DNA from: Kitasatospora sp. MMS16-BH015
GTDB lineage: Bacteria > Actinomycetota > Actinomycetes > Streptomycetales > Streptomycetaceae
DNA: 64,000 bases
Assembly: GCF_002943525.1 (NCBI RefSeq)
Contig: NZ_CP025394.1
Location: 6,897,001 to 6,961,000 of the forward strand
Reading direction: 5' to 3'
The notes beneath the pieces are model-generated. The model was given only the letters and a program-made list of their open reading frames with translations. It had not been told where the DNA came from and searched no databases. The position numbers were made by a program, and so were the translations under genes. Shown one piece after another: positions 40,751 through 48,079 of the stretch. How positions within the stretch are numbered: the first letter of the stretch is position 1; each line of letters starts with the position of its first letter.

Positions 40751-41505
40751 CCCAGACCCCGCCCGCCGCCACCACCCTGCCCTGGCTGGTGCCGCTCAAC
40801 GTGGCGGAGGGCGCCCGCCGCCACCTGGTCTGCCTCGGCCAGGCCGGCACCGGCACCGCGCCGTTCACCTCGTGGAGCGCCGTGCTCGGCGCGGAGACCG
40901 GCGTCTGGGCCGCCCGGCTGCCCGGCCGCGAATCCCGGCTCCTCGAGGAGGCCACCGCCGACCAGTCGGTCCTGGTCGAGGCGCTGCACGCGGCCGTCGA
41001 GGCGCTCCCCGCCGGGGAGGTGCACCTGTACGGGCACTGCGGCGGCGCACTGCTCGCCTTCGAACTCGCCCACCGGCTGGGCCCCCGGCTCGCCTCGCTC
41101 ACCGTGCAGCGCCAGAGCACCCCGCTGCGCCCGACCCCCCGCCACCCGGTGCCGCTACCGCAGTGGACCACCGCCCAACTGACCGACTACCTGCGGGCCT
41201 TGGGCGGCACGCCGGAGGCCGTGCTGGCCTCCGCCGAGGCGATGGCGGTGATGACGCCCGCGCTGCGGGCCGACCTCCGGTACGCCGACGAGTACGAGTG
41301 CCGCCCCGACCGGGCCCCGCTCGCCGCGCCGGTGCTGAGCATCGCCGACCGCGCGGACACCAAGGTGCCGCCCGCCCAGGCCGCCGAGTGGGCCGCCACC
41401 ACCACCGGACCGTTCCGCCTGCTGGTCCCCGAGCAGCAGCCCGGCACCGAACTTTCCGCACGGATACCGGAGTTGCTCCGCCCCTACCTCGCCGGAGGCT
41501 GCTGA
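40747..41505 (+). CDS. Type II thioesterase-like alpha/beta hydrolase with Cys nucleophile (cluster 2)
   Basis: This 252-residue protein aligns with GrsT-type thioesterases that clear or release carrier-bound acyl groups. LVCLGQAGTGTAPFTSWSAV near 27 matches the usual oxyanion-hole region, but the nucleophile elbow reads LYGHCGGALLAFELA, placing Cys98 where Ser is normal. The Asp is present in IADRADTKVPP, but I find no His in the C-terminal position where the triad needs one (VPEQQPGTELSARIPELLRP). It may be a Cys-based hydrolase or transferase, or a non-catalytic relic. ATGA-coupled to the exporter. Confidence 0.75.
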   Translation: MTQTPPAATTLPWLVPLNVAEGARRHLVCLGQAGTGTAPFTSWSAVLGAETGVWAARLPGRESRLLEEATADQSVLVEALHAAVEALPAGEVHLYGHCGGALLAFELAHRLGPRLASLTVQRQSTPLRPTPRHPVPLPQWTTAQLTDYLRALGGTPEAVLASAEAMAVMTPALRADLRYADEYECRPDRAPLAAPVLSIADRADTKVPPAQAAEWAATTTGPFRLLVPEQQPGTELSARIPELLRPYLAGGC

Positions 41506-41506
41506 G

Positions 41507-42538
41507 GTGGCGGTCGACCTGGTATCCGAGCTGGCGGCGGTGGACGCCGAGGAGTTCGACGCGCTGGACGCGACGGCGGGAGCCGTCGCCAGCTACCACC
41601 GGCTGGCCCAGCACGAACGGGACGCCCGCTGGCGGGTCCGCTACGCCCGGGTGACCGACGGGCCCCGGCTGCTCGCCATGCTGCCCACCTACGCCTGCCG
41701 GGGCGACCGGTGGGCCGATCCCTCCTACGACCCCGCCCGCTGGCCGGAGTCCACGGCCGCCGACACCGGCCCTGGTGGGTACCTGCTGGTCGGCGGCAGC
41801 GCCGATCTCCGCTCGGGCTTCCACGTCGGACCCGAACTGCGCAGCCGGATCGGCCCGTTGCTCACGGCCGTGGCCGGCGCGGCGGCGGCGGAGGGGCGCG
41901 GGCTGCTCTTCCCGTACGCCTACGGGCCGACCCGGGAGGTGCTCGACGCGGCGACCGGTGGCCGGATCTCCTGGGCGCCGGTCGGGGCGGAGGCGGTGTT
42001 CGCACAGGCGCTGGGCGGCGAGGCGGAGTTGAGCTCGCGGGTGCGGCGGGTGCTGCGCCGGGACCGGAACCTGATCGCCGAGCAGGAGGTCGAGGCGGCG
42101 GCCTGGCCCTGGGGCGAGGTGGCGGGGGAGGCGGCCGAGGTGATCGCCGTGCACAACACCCGCAAGGGGCTGCCGGACCACCCGGAGTTCGTCCGGATGC
42201 GGTACGCGCAGTGGGCCGACTGCCCCTCGGTGGAGCTGGTGGTCTTCACCGCCCGCACCGAGGGGGTGCGGGCGGTGGCGACCGGGCTGGTCTGGCGCGA
42301 CGAACTCGCGGTCCACGAGATCGCGTTGACCGGCGAGGACGGCCCGGTCCGGCTGGCGGCCTACGTGAGCGTGCTCTACCACCAGCCGGCCCGGTACGGC
42401 GCCGAGCGCGGACTGCGCCTGCTGCGCGGCGGGTTGGCGGCGACGGCGCCCAAGGCCATGCGGGGTGCGGAGTTCCGCGAACTGCACGGCGGGGTCCTGG
42501 ACGCCGCCGCCACCCGCGAGTTGCTCACCCGTCCATGA
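41507..42538 (+). CDS. FemAB/GNAT-like acyl- or aminoacyltransferase (cluster 2)
   Basis: This 343-residue protein is homologous to the one at 6700-7794. Shared features are VRRVLRRDRNLIAEQE, GLPDHPEFVRMRYAQWADCP near 221, an EIALTGEDGPVRLAAYVSV strand region and the end AMRGAEFRELHGG. The GTG start at 41507 follows GGAGGCTGCTGA, directly after the thioesterase stop. It ends the operon, nine bases from the stop of the opposing GH3 gene. I infer transfer of an acyl or aminoacyl unit, perhaps from the carrier protein or from an aminoacyl-tRNA as in Fem enzymes. The donor is unproven. Confidence 0.68.
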   Translation: MAVDLVSELAAVDAEEFDALDATAGAVASYHRLAQHERDARWRVRYARVTDGPRLLAMLPTYACRGDRWADPSYDPARWPESTAADTGPGGYLLVGGSADLRSGFHVGPELRSRIGPLLTAVAGAAAAEGRGLLFPYAYGPTREVLDAATGGRISWAPVGAEAVFAQALGGEAELSSRVRRVLRRDRNLIAEQEVEAAAWPWGEVAGEAAEVIAVHNTRKGLPDHPEFVRMRYAQWADCPSVELVVFTARTEGVRAVATGLVWRDELAVHEIALTGEDGPVRLAAYVSVLYHQPARYGAERGLRLLRGGLAATAPKAMRGAEFRELHGGVLDAAATRELLTRP

Positions 42539-42547
42539 GTCGGGGGT

Positions 42548-44845
42548 TCACCGCACGGTGAAGCCGGTGCCCGTGGTGGCGTCCCCGGCCAGCAGCGTGT
42601 AGCTGCCGGGGGCGACCTGCGGGTGTCCGGCGCCGGTGATGTCGCCCTGGGTGTGTGCGAGCAGCGAGACCGGGACGTTCAGGTTCGCCGTGCCGGAGGC
42701 CCCGGCCGCCAGGTGCACCCGGGTGAAGCCGACCAGCCACTTGGGCGGGGTCAGCACCTTGCTCACGGCCTGCGAGACGTAGACCGGGACCACCAGATCG
42801 CCATCCCTGGCACCGGAGTTGGTCACCGGTACGGTCACCTGCAGGGTGGTGTCGGAGCGCACGGTGGCGCGATCCAGGCCCGGGGCGCCGGTCTGCCAGC
42901 CGGTGTAGGAGAGGCCGGCGCCGAAGGCGAACAGCGGGCTGTAGCCGGAGTCGGTGCCGCCGTTGGTGCCGGGCAGCTGGGTGTAGAACTCGGGCTCGTT
43001 GCCGATCGCCTTCGGCCAGGAGACGGGCAGCCGGCCCGAGGGCTCGGCCTTGCCGTAGAGCAGGTCGGCCACGGCGTCCCCGCCCTCGGTGCCGGGCAGC
43101 CAGGCCATCAGCAGGCCGGCGGTGTTCGCGGCGCTGCCGAGCACCAGCGGGCGGTCGGCGATCACCACCACGACCACGGGCTTGCCGGTGGCCTGCAGGG
43201 CGGCCACCTGGGCCTGCTGCTCGGCGGAGAGCGAGGGGTTGGGCTGGTCGTTCGGGCCCTCGGCGCCGGGGGTGTTGCCGACCACCACCACGGCCGCGTC
43301 GGCCTCCTTGAGCGCGGCGGCCGCCGCAGTCGGGTCCGGCTGGTAGTCGACCGTGGTGCCCGCCGGGGCGCCGGCCTTCAGCCCGGCCAGCACGGTGACC
43401 CCGGGCACGGTGGTGCCGTTCGGCACGCCCTGCCAGCCGATGCTCCAACCGCCCAGCTGGTTGGGCAGGTTGTCGGCGCTCGGGCCGGTGACCACCAGCC
43501 TGTGGGTGGCGGCGGTGAACGGCAGCACGGCGTGCTCGTTGCGCAGCAGCACCGCCGATTCGGTCGCGGCCTTGCGGGCCAGGCCCAGGTCGGCGCCGTT
43601 CACCACCGCGTCGGCCCGGCCGGCGTCCACGTACGGGTGCTCGAACAGGCCCATCCGGAACTTGAGCGTGAGCACCCGGGAGACGGCCTGGTCGATCCGC
43701 TGCCGGGAGAGCAGGCCGCGCTGCACGGCGGTGAGTGCGGCGGCGGAGAAGCCGGGCGCGTCGGTGGGCTCCATCGCCATGTCCACCCCGGCGTTTACCG
43801 CCTCGGCCACCGCCTCGGGGTAGTCGGCGGCCACGTGGTAGGCGGTCTGCAGGCTGCGGACGTCGCTCCAGTCGCTGACCACCACGCCGTCGAAGTGGTA
43901 CCGGCCGCGCAGCACGTCGGTGAGCAGCTCGTGCGAGGCCGTCACCGGCACGCCGTTGACGGCGCCGGAGTCGGCCATCACGCTGAGCGCTCCGGCGGCG
44001 ATCGCCTGCTGGTAGGCGGGCAGGATCGTGTCCTGGAGGTAGCGCGGCGAGTAGTCGGCCGGCACCCGGTCGTGGCCGTTGAGCGGCTGCGAGTACCCGG
44101 CGAAGTGCTTGACGGTGGCGGCCACTTGGGTACCACTGCTGCCGTCCTGGAGACCGCGCACCGCGCTCGCGGCCATCGTGCCGGTGAGCAGCGGGTCCTC
44201 GGAGAAGGCCTCGTAGTAGCGGCCCCAGCGCTGGTCGCGGGCGACCTCGGCCACCGGGCCGAAGGCCCAGGTGGTGCCGGTGGCGGCCACGGCCCGCTGG
44301 GTGGACTGCTCGACGGCCGTCTCCAGGGCCGGGTCCCAGGTGGCGCCCATGCCGATCTGCTGCGGGAACATGGTCGCGCCCAGCACGTTGTTGTGCCCGT
44401 GCACGGCGTCGATGCCGTACAGGATCGGGATGTGCAGCCGGGAGTAGGTGATCGCGTAGTTCTGCACCTGGTTGGTCAACTCGGCCCAGTCCTTGGGTGA
44501 GTTGACCTGGGGCGGCATGCCGCCGCCGGAGAGGATCGAGCCGGCCGCGTTGTCGACCAGCACGCTGTGCAGGCAGTCCTGGTTGAGCGCGCCGCCGCTC
44601 CAGTTGCAGGTGCCCTGGAGGGTGACCAGGGCCAGTTGGTCGAGTTGGCCGATCTTCTCCTTGAGGGTCATCCGGCGGAGCAGGTCGGCGACCCGATCGG
44701 GGATCGGAGCCCGGGAGTTGAGGTAGGTCGCGGTGTCGGCGGCCGGGGCTGGGGCGGCGCCCAGGCCGGTCAGGGCGGTGCCGAGCAGGGCCAGGCCGGC
44801 CAACCCGGTGAGGGGGCGGCGCAGGCGGGGCGGGGCAAGGTGCAT
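42548..44845 (-). CDS. Secreted GH3 beta-glucosidase
   Basis: This 765-residue secreted glycoside hydrolase removes terminal beta-linked glucose. The signal peptide is MHLAPPRLRRPLTGLAGLAL with an AAPAPAAD cleavage region. The GH3 N-terminal barrel carries YGIDAVHGHNNVLGATMFP, KHFAGYS and the nucleophile Asp in GVVVSDWSDVRSLQ near 322. The second domain has VVVVGNTPGAEGPNDQPN and ends in a fibronectin-III-like domain (VPVTNSGARDGDLVVPVYVS). It diverges from the GH16 and GH64 endoglucanases, so the three probably degrade beta-1,3-glucan together. Confidence 0.92.
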   Translation of the reverse strand: MHLAPPRLRRPLTGLAGLALLGTALTGLGAAPAPAADTATYLNSRAPIPDRVADLLRRMTLKEKIGQLDQLALVTLQGTCNWSGGALNQDCLHSVLVDNAAGSILSGGGMPPQVNSPKDWAELTNQVQNYAITYSRLHIPILYGIDAVHGHNNVLGATMFPQQIGMGATWDPALETAVEQSTQRAVAATGTTWAFGPVAEVARDQRWGRYYEAFSEDPLLTGTMAASAVRGLQDGSSGTQVAATVKHFAGYSQPLNGHDRVPADYSPRYLQDTILPAYQQAIAAGALSVMADSGAVNGVPVTASHELLTDVLRGRYHFDGVVVSDWSDVRSLQTAYHVAADYPEAVAEAVNAGVDMAMEPTDAPGFSAAALTAVQRGLLSRQRIDQAVSRVLTLKFRMGLFEHPYVDAGRADAVVNGADLGLARKAATESAVLLRNEHAVLPFTAATHRLVVTGPSADNLPNQLGGWSIGWQGVPNGTTVPGVTVLAGLKAGAPAGTTVDYQPDPTAAAAALKEADAAVVVVGNTPGAEGPNDQPNPSLSAEQQAQVAALQATGKPVVVVVIADRPLVLGSAANTAGLLMAWLPGTEGGDAVADLLYGKAEPSGRLPVSWPKAIGNEPEFYTQLPGTNGGTDSGYSPLFAFGAGLSYTGWQTGAPGLDRATVRSDTTLQVTVPVTNSGARDGDLVVPVYVSQAVSKVLTPPKWLVGFTRVHLAAGASGTANLNVPVSLLAHTQGDITGAGHPQVAPGSYTLLAGDATTGTGFTVR

Positions 44846-44936
44846 GGGACCGTCCGTTCAGAGATGGACATGACCACAAGAACTAGTGGGTGAGTTAACT
44901 CGGTGCCGACCCATGGGTCAATGAATTGAACGGAAA

Positions 44937-44984
44937 AGTGGTCTAGTCCGGAGCCTTGACGCCTGTTTTGTACAGGAGTTGAAT
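44937..44984 (+). promoter_or_regulatory. Possible DasR-like operator and promoter before the glucanases
   Basis: The 16-mer AGTGGTCTAGTCCGGA at 44937-44952 matches much of the DasR consensus (A-S-TGGTCTAGACCA-S-T). A promoter follows directly: TTGACG at 44956-44961, a 17-bp spacer, and TTGAAT at 44979-44984. It lies in the gap between diverging GH3 and GH16 genes. Control by DasR or a related GntR protein is inference. Confidence 0.45.
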
Positions 44985-45012
44985 CCCCGGCAGTCGACTC
45001 AGGGAGATGTAC

Positions 45013-46290
45013 ATGTTCAGACGGTTCCTCCCCCTCGTCCTGTTCGCCGCCTTCGCCCTGGTGCTCGCCCCGGTCCGGGCCCAGGCCGTCACCGTCCCCT
45101 CGGCGCCCGCCGGGTGGACCACCGTGTTCAGCGACGACTTCGCCGGCCCGGCCGGCAGTGCGCCGAACTCCTCCCGCTGGGTCTACGACACCGGCCCGGG
45201 CAGCAACTTCGGCACCGGTGAGATCGAGACCATGACCAACTCGACCGCCAATACCCACCTCGACGGCAATGGCCACCTCAACATCACCGCCCTGGGCAGC
45301 GGCGGCAGTTGGACCTCCGGCCGGATCCACACCCCGAGCGCGCTGGTCGGCGCCCCGGCCGGCGGGAAGCTCCAGGTGACCGCCTCGATCCAGCAGCCGA
45401 ATCCGGCCAACGGGCTCGGGTACTGGCCCGCGTTCTGGATGCTGGGCCCCGGCCAGTGGCCGGAGAACGGTGAGATCGACATCATGGAGGACGTCAACGC
45501 ACTCTCCCAGGTGGCTGGCACCATCCACTGCGGCACCTACCCCGGCGGGGTCTGCAACGAGGGCAACGGCATCGGCAGCGGGTTGCGCGCCTGCGGCGGC
45601 TGCCAGAGCGGGTACCACACCTACTCGATGATCCTCGACCGCACCAACACCTCGGCCGAGACGATCACTTGGTACCTGGACGGCGCGGCCTACTTCTCGG
45701 TCAACGAATCCCAGGTGGGCGCCGCGACCTGGCAGCAGGCCTTCGACCACAACCTGACCATCATCTTCGACCTGGCCATGGGCGGCGGCTTCCCGAACGG
45801 CGTCTGCGGCTGCAACACCCCGACCGCCGCGACGAGTTCGGGTGGCACGATGAGCGTGGGCTACGTGGCCGCGTACACCACCAACGGCGGCGGCTCCAAC
45901 CCGGGCGGCGGCGGTGCGGTGGTCGGCTACGGCGGGCTCTGCCTGGACGACCGCAGCGCCAACACCGCCGACTACAACCCCGTCCAGGTGTACACCTGCA
46001 ACGGCACCCCGGCCCAGCAGTGGACCTTCGTCCAGGCCGGCACCACCCTGCACGTGCTCGGCAAGTGCCTGGACATCAACGGCGGCGGCACGGCCAACGG
46101 CACCGCCGTGGACCTCTACACCTGCAACAACACCGCGGCCCAGGTCTGGATACCGCGCTCCGACGGCTCGCTCTACAACCCGCAGGCCAACAAGTGCCTG
46201 GACGACACGGGTTGGTCCACCACGCCCGGCACCCAGGTGGAGATCTGGGACTGCACCGGCGGCGCCAACCAGCAGTGGAAGCTCCCGTGA
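45013..46290 (+). CDS. Secreted GH16 endo-beta-1,3-glucanase with ricin-type lectin domain
   Basis: This 425-residue secreted enzyme cuts internal beta-1,3-glucan bonds. After the signal peptide MFRRFLPLVLFAAFALVLAP, the GH16 domain carries the catalytic motif WPENGEIDIMEDVN near 155, holding nucleophile and acid/base Glu. A Gly-rich linker leads to a C-terminal beta-trefoil (CBM13) with repeated Q-x-W ends: PAQQWTF, AAQVWIP and NQQWKLP. I choose the ATG at 45013 rather than 45007 because AGGGAG is six bases upstream of the former and abuts the latter. The stop overlaps the GH64 start (GTGA). Confidence 0.92.
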   Translation: MFRRFLPLVLFAAFALVLAPVRAQAVTVPSAPAGWTTVFSDDFAGPAGSAPNSSRWVYDTGPGSNFGTGEIETMTNSTANTHLDGNGHLNITALGSGGSWTSGRIHTPSALVGAPAGGKLQVTASIQQPNPANGLGYWPAFWMLGPGQWPENGEIDIMEDVNALSQVAGTIHCGTYPGGVCNEGNGIGSGLRACGGCQSGYHTYSMILDRTNTSAETITWYLDGAAYFSVNESQVGAATWQQAFDHNLTIIFDLAMGGGFPNGVCGCNTPTAATSSGGTMSVGYVAAYTTNGGGSNPGGGGAVVGYGGLCLDDRSANTADYNPVQVYTCNGTPAQQWTFVQAGTTLHVLGKCLDINGGGTANGTAVDLYTCNNTAAQVWIPRSDGSLYNPQANKCLDDTGWSTTPGTQVEIWDCTGGANQQWKLP

Positions 46291-47918
46291 TCACCCGCCG
46301 GTCCTTCGTGCTCGGCGCCGCGCTGGCCGGTGCGGCGGTGACCGGGCCCGCCGTGGTCAGTGGCACCCCCGCCCGCGCGGCCACCGCCGGGCTGCCACTG
46401 ACCCTGGTCAACGCCTCGACCAGCGCCACCGTCTACGCCTACGTGACCGGTGCGGACAGCACCGGCTGGCCCGGATTCGTGGGCCCCGACGGGGTGTTCA
46501 ACCGCCTGCCGAACCCGTCGGCCACCGTCACCCCGGTGGCCGACCACTCGATCGCACTCGGGGCCAACGGCTCCGCCACGGTGCGGCTGAACGACTGGGT
46601 GATCGGCGGCCGGGTCTGGTTCTCGGCCGGCCGCAAGCTCCAGTTCTTCGCCAACCCCGGCAGCCCGCCCGGCCTGGTGCAGCCCGCGCTCACCCCGGGC
46701 GACCCCAACTGGGCCACCGACTGGACCTTCTGCGAGTTCACCTACAACAGCGCCAACCTCTACGCCAACATCAGCTACGTCGACATGGTGGCCAAGCCCG
46801 TCGCCATGAAGACCACCGGCAGCGCGGGCGCGCAGTCGGTCAGCCCGCTGCCCGCCGGGGCGCTCGCCACCCTGGCGGCCGGGCTGCGGGCCCAGCACCA
46901 GAGCGACGGCGCACCCTGGGACCAACTGGTCTGCACGGACAGCACCGGAGCGGTACTGCGGGTGCTCTCGCCCACCCACTCGCCCACCGACTTCGGCGGG
47001 TACTGGAACTCCTACCTGGCCCAGGTCTGGTCCCGCTACCAGGGGCAGGATCTGACCGTCGACACCCAGAGCGGCTACGGCGCGCTCACCGGCCGGGTCT
47101 CGGGCGGGGTGCTCACCTTCGCCGGCCTGGACACCCACGGCGTGCCGTTCACCCAGCCGAGCGCCGCCGACATCTTCGGCTGCGCGAGCGGGCCGCTGTA
47201 CAACTCCGGCGGGGACGCCCGCGGCGCCGTCGCGGCCCGGCTGGCGGCGGCGCTCAACCGCAGCACGCTGCTGGCGAGCGGCGGCGGCGCGCAGCCCGGC
47301 GGGGTGCCCGTCGCGCAGTACTACCAGAACCCGACCACCAACCACTACGCCCGCCTGGTGCACCAAGTGGCCAGCGTGGGCTACGCGTTCCCGTACGACG
47401 ACGTGGGCCCCAGCGGCGCCGCCCCGGTGGACGGCCACCTCCAGGACGCCGCCCCCACCTCCTGGACGGTGACCTTCGGCGGTGGCTCCGGCGGTACGGG
47501 CGGTGGCGGCACCAGTGCCCGATCCACCATCCAGGCGGCCTCGTTCACCGCGCAGAGCGGCACGGCGACCGAGACCTGCACCGACACCGGCGGCGGCCTG
47601 GACGTGGGCTGGATCAGCGCGGGCGACTGGCTGCGGTACGCCGCCGTGGACTTCGGCGCCGGCTCGCCGGGCCAGTTCCAGGCCCGGCTGGCCTCCGGTG
47701 CTCCGGCCGGGGTCAGCGGGGCGGTCGAGGTCCGGCTGGACTCTGTCACCGGCCCGAAGATCGCCGAGGTCGACCTGGCCAACACCGGTGGCTGGCAGGC
47801 CTGGCGGACCATCCCGGCCAACGTCACGGCCTCCGCCACCGGCGTGCACGACCTCTACCTGGTCTTCGCGGGCAGCAGCACCGACTTCGTGAACGTGCAC
47901 TGGTTCACCTTCCAGTAG
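46287..47918 (+). CDS. Secreted GH64 beta-1,3-glucanase with CBM6-like domain
   Basis: This 543-residue enzyme of the laminaripentaose-producing GH64 family has a Tat-type signal MITRRSFVLGAALAGAAVTG. The catalytic part includes WTFCEFTYNSANLYANISYV near 150, VDMVAKPVAMKT, and TVDTQSGYGALTGRVSGGVL. A Gly/Thr linker near 400 joins a C-terminal CBM6-like beta-sandwich (QAASFTAQSGTATETC ... VDFVNVHWF-like end NVHWFTFQ). The GTG start overlaps the GH16 stop, so the two glucanases are translated together. A perfect terminator hairpin follows. Confidence 0.9.
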   Translation: MITRRSFVLGAALAGAAVTGPAVVSGTPARAATAGLPLTLVNASTSATVYAYVTGADSTGWPGFVGPDGVFNRLPNPSATVTPVADHSIALGANGSATVRLNDWVIGGRVWFSAGRKLQFFANPGSPPGLVQPALTPGDPNWATDWTFCEFTYNSANLYANISYVDMVAKPVAMKTTGSAGAQSVSPLPAGALATLAAGLRAQHQSDGAPWDQLVCTDSTGAVLRVLSPTHSPTDFGGYWNSYLAQVWSRYQGQDLTVDTQSGYGALTGRVSGGVLTFAGLDTHGVPFTQPSAADIFGCASGPLYNSGGDARGAVAARLAAALNRSTLLASGGGAQPGGVPVAQYYQNPTTNHYARLVHQVASVGYAFPYDDVGPSGAAPVDGHLQDAAPTSWTVTFGGGSGGTGGGGTSARSTIQAASFTAQSGTATETCTDTGGGLDVGWISAGDWLRYAAVDFGAGSPGQFQARLASGAPAGVSGAVEVRLDSVTGPKIAEVDLANTGGWQAWRTIPANVTASATGVHDLYLVFAGSSTDFVNVHWFTFQ

Positions 47919-47924
47919 GCCGTC

Positions 47925-47950
47925 GGGGTCACCGCCCTGGCGGTGACCCC
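47925..47950 (+). terminator. Terminator hairpin after GH64
   Basis: GGGGTCACCGCC at 47925-47936 pairs perfectly with GGCGGTGACCCC at 47939-47950 across a two-base loop, beginning six bases after the GH64 stop. It is followed by CTCCCCGCCCTTTTC. Probable intrinsic terminator of the glucanase operon. Confidence 0.65.
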
Positions 47951-48079
47951 TCCCCGCCCTTTTCGGACAACCGCCAATTCGGCGCTGGACGTTGACGGAT
48001 TGAGATGGGCATGGCAGGTTCGAGCGGCCCGTGTGTGCACACCAGGTCGCACACTCGGCAATCCCCCACAAGGAGAGCC

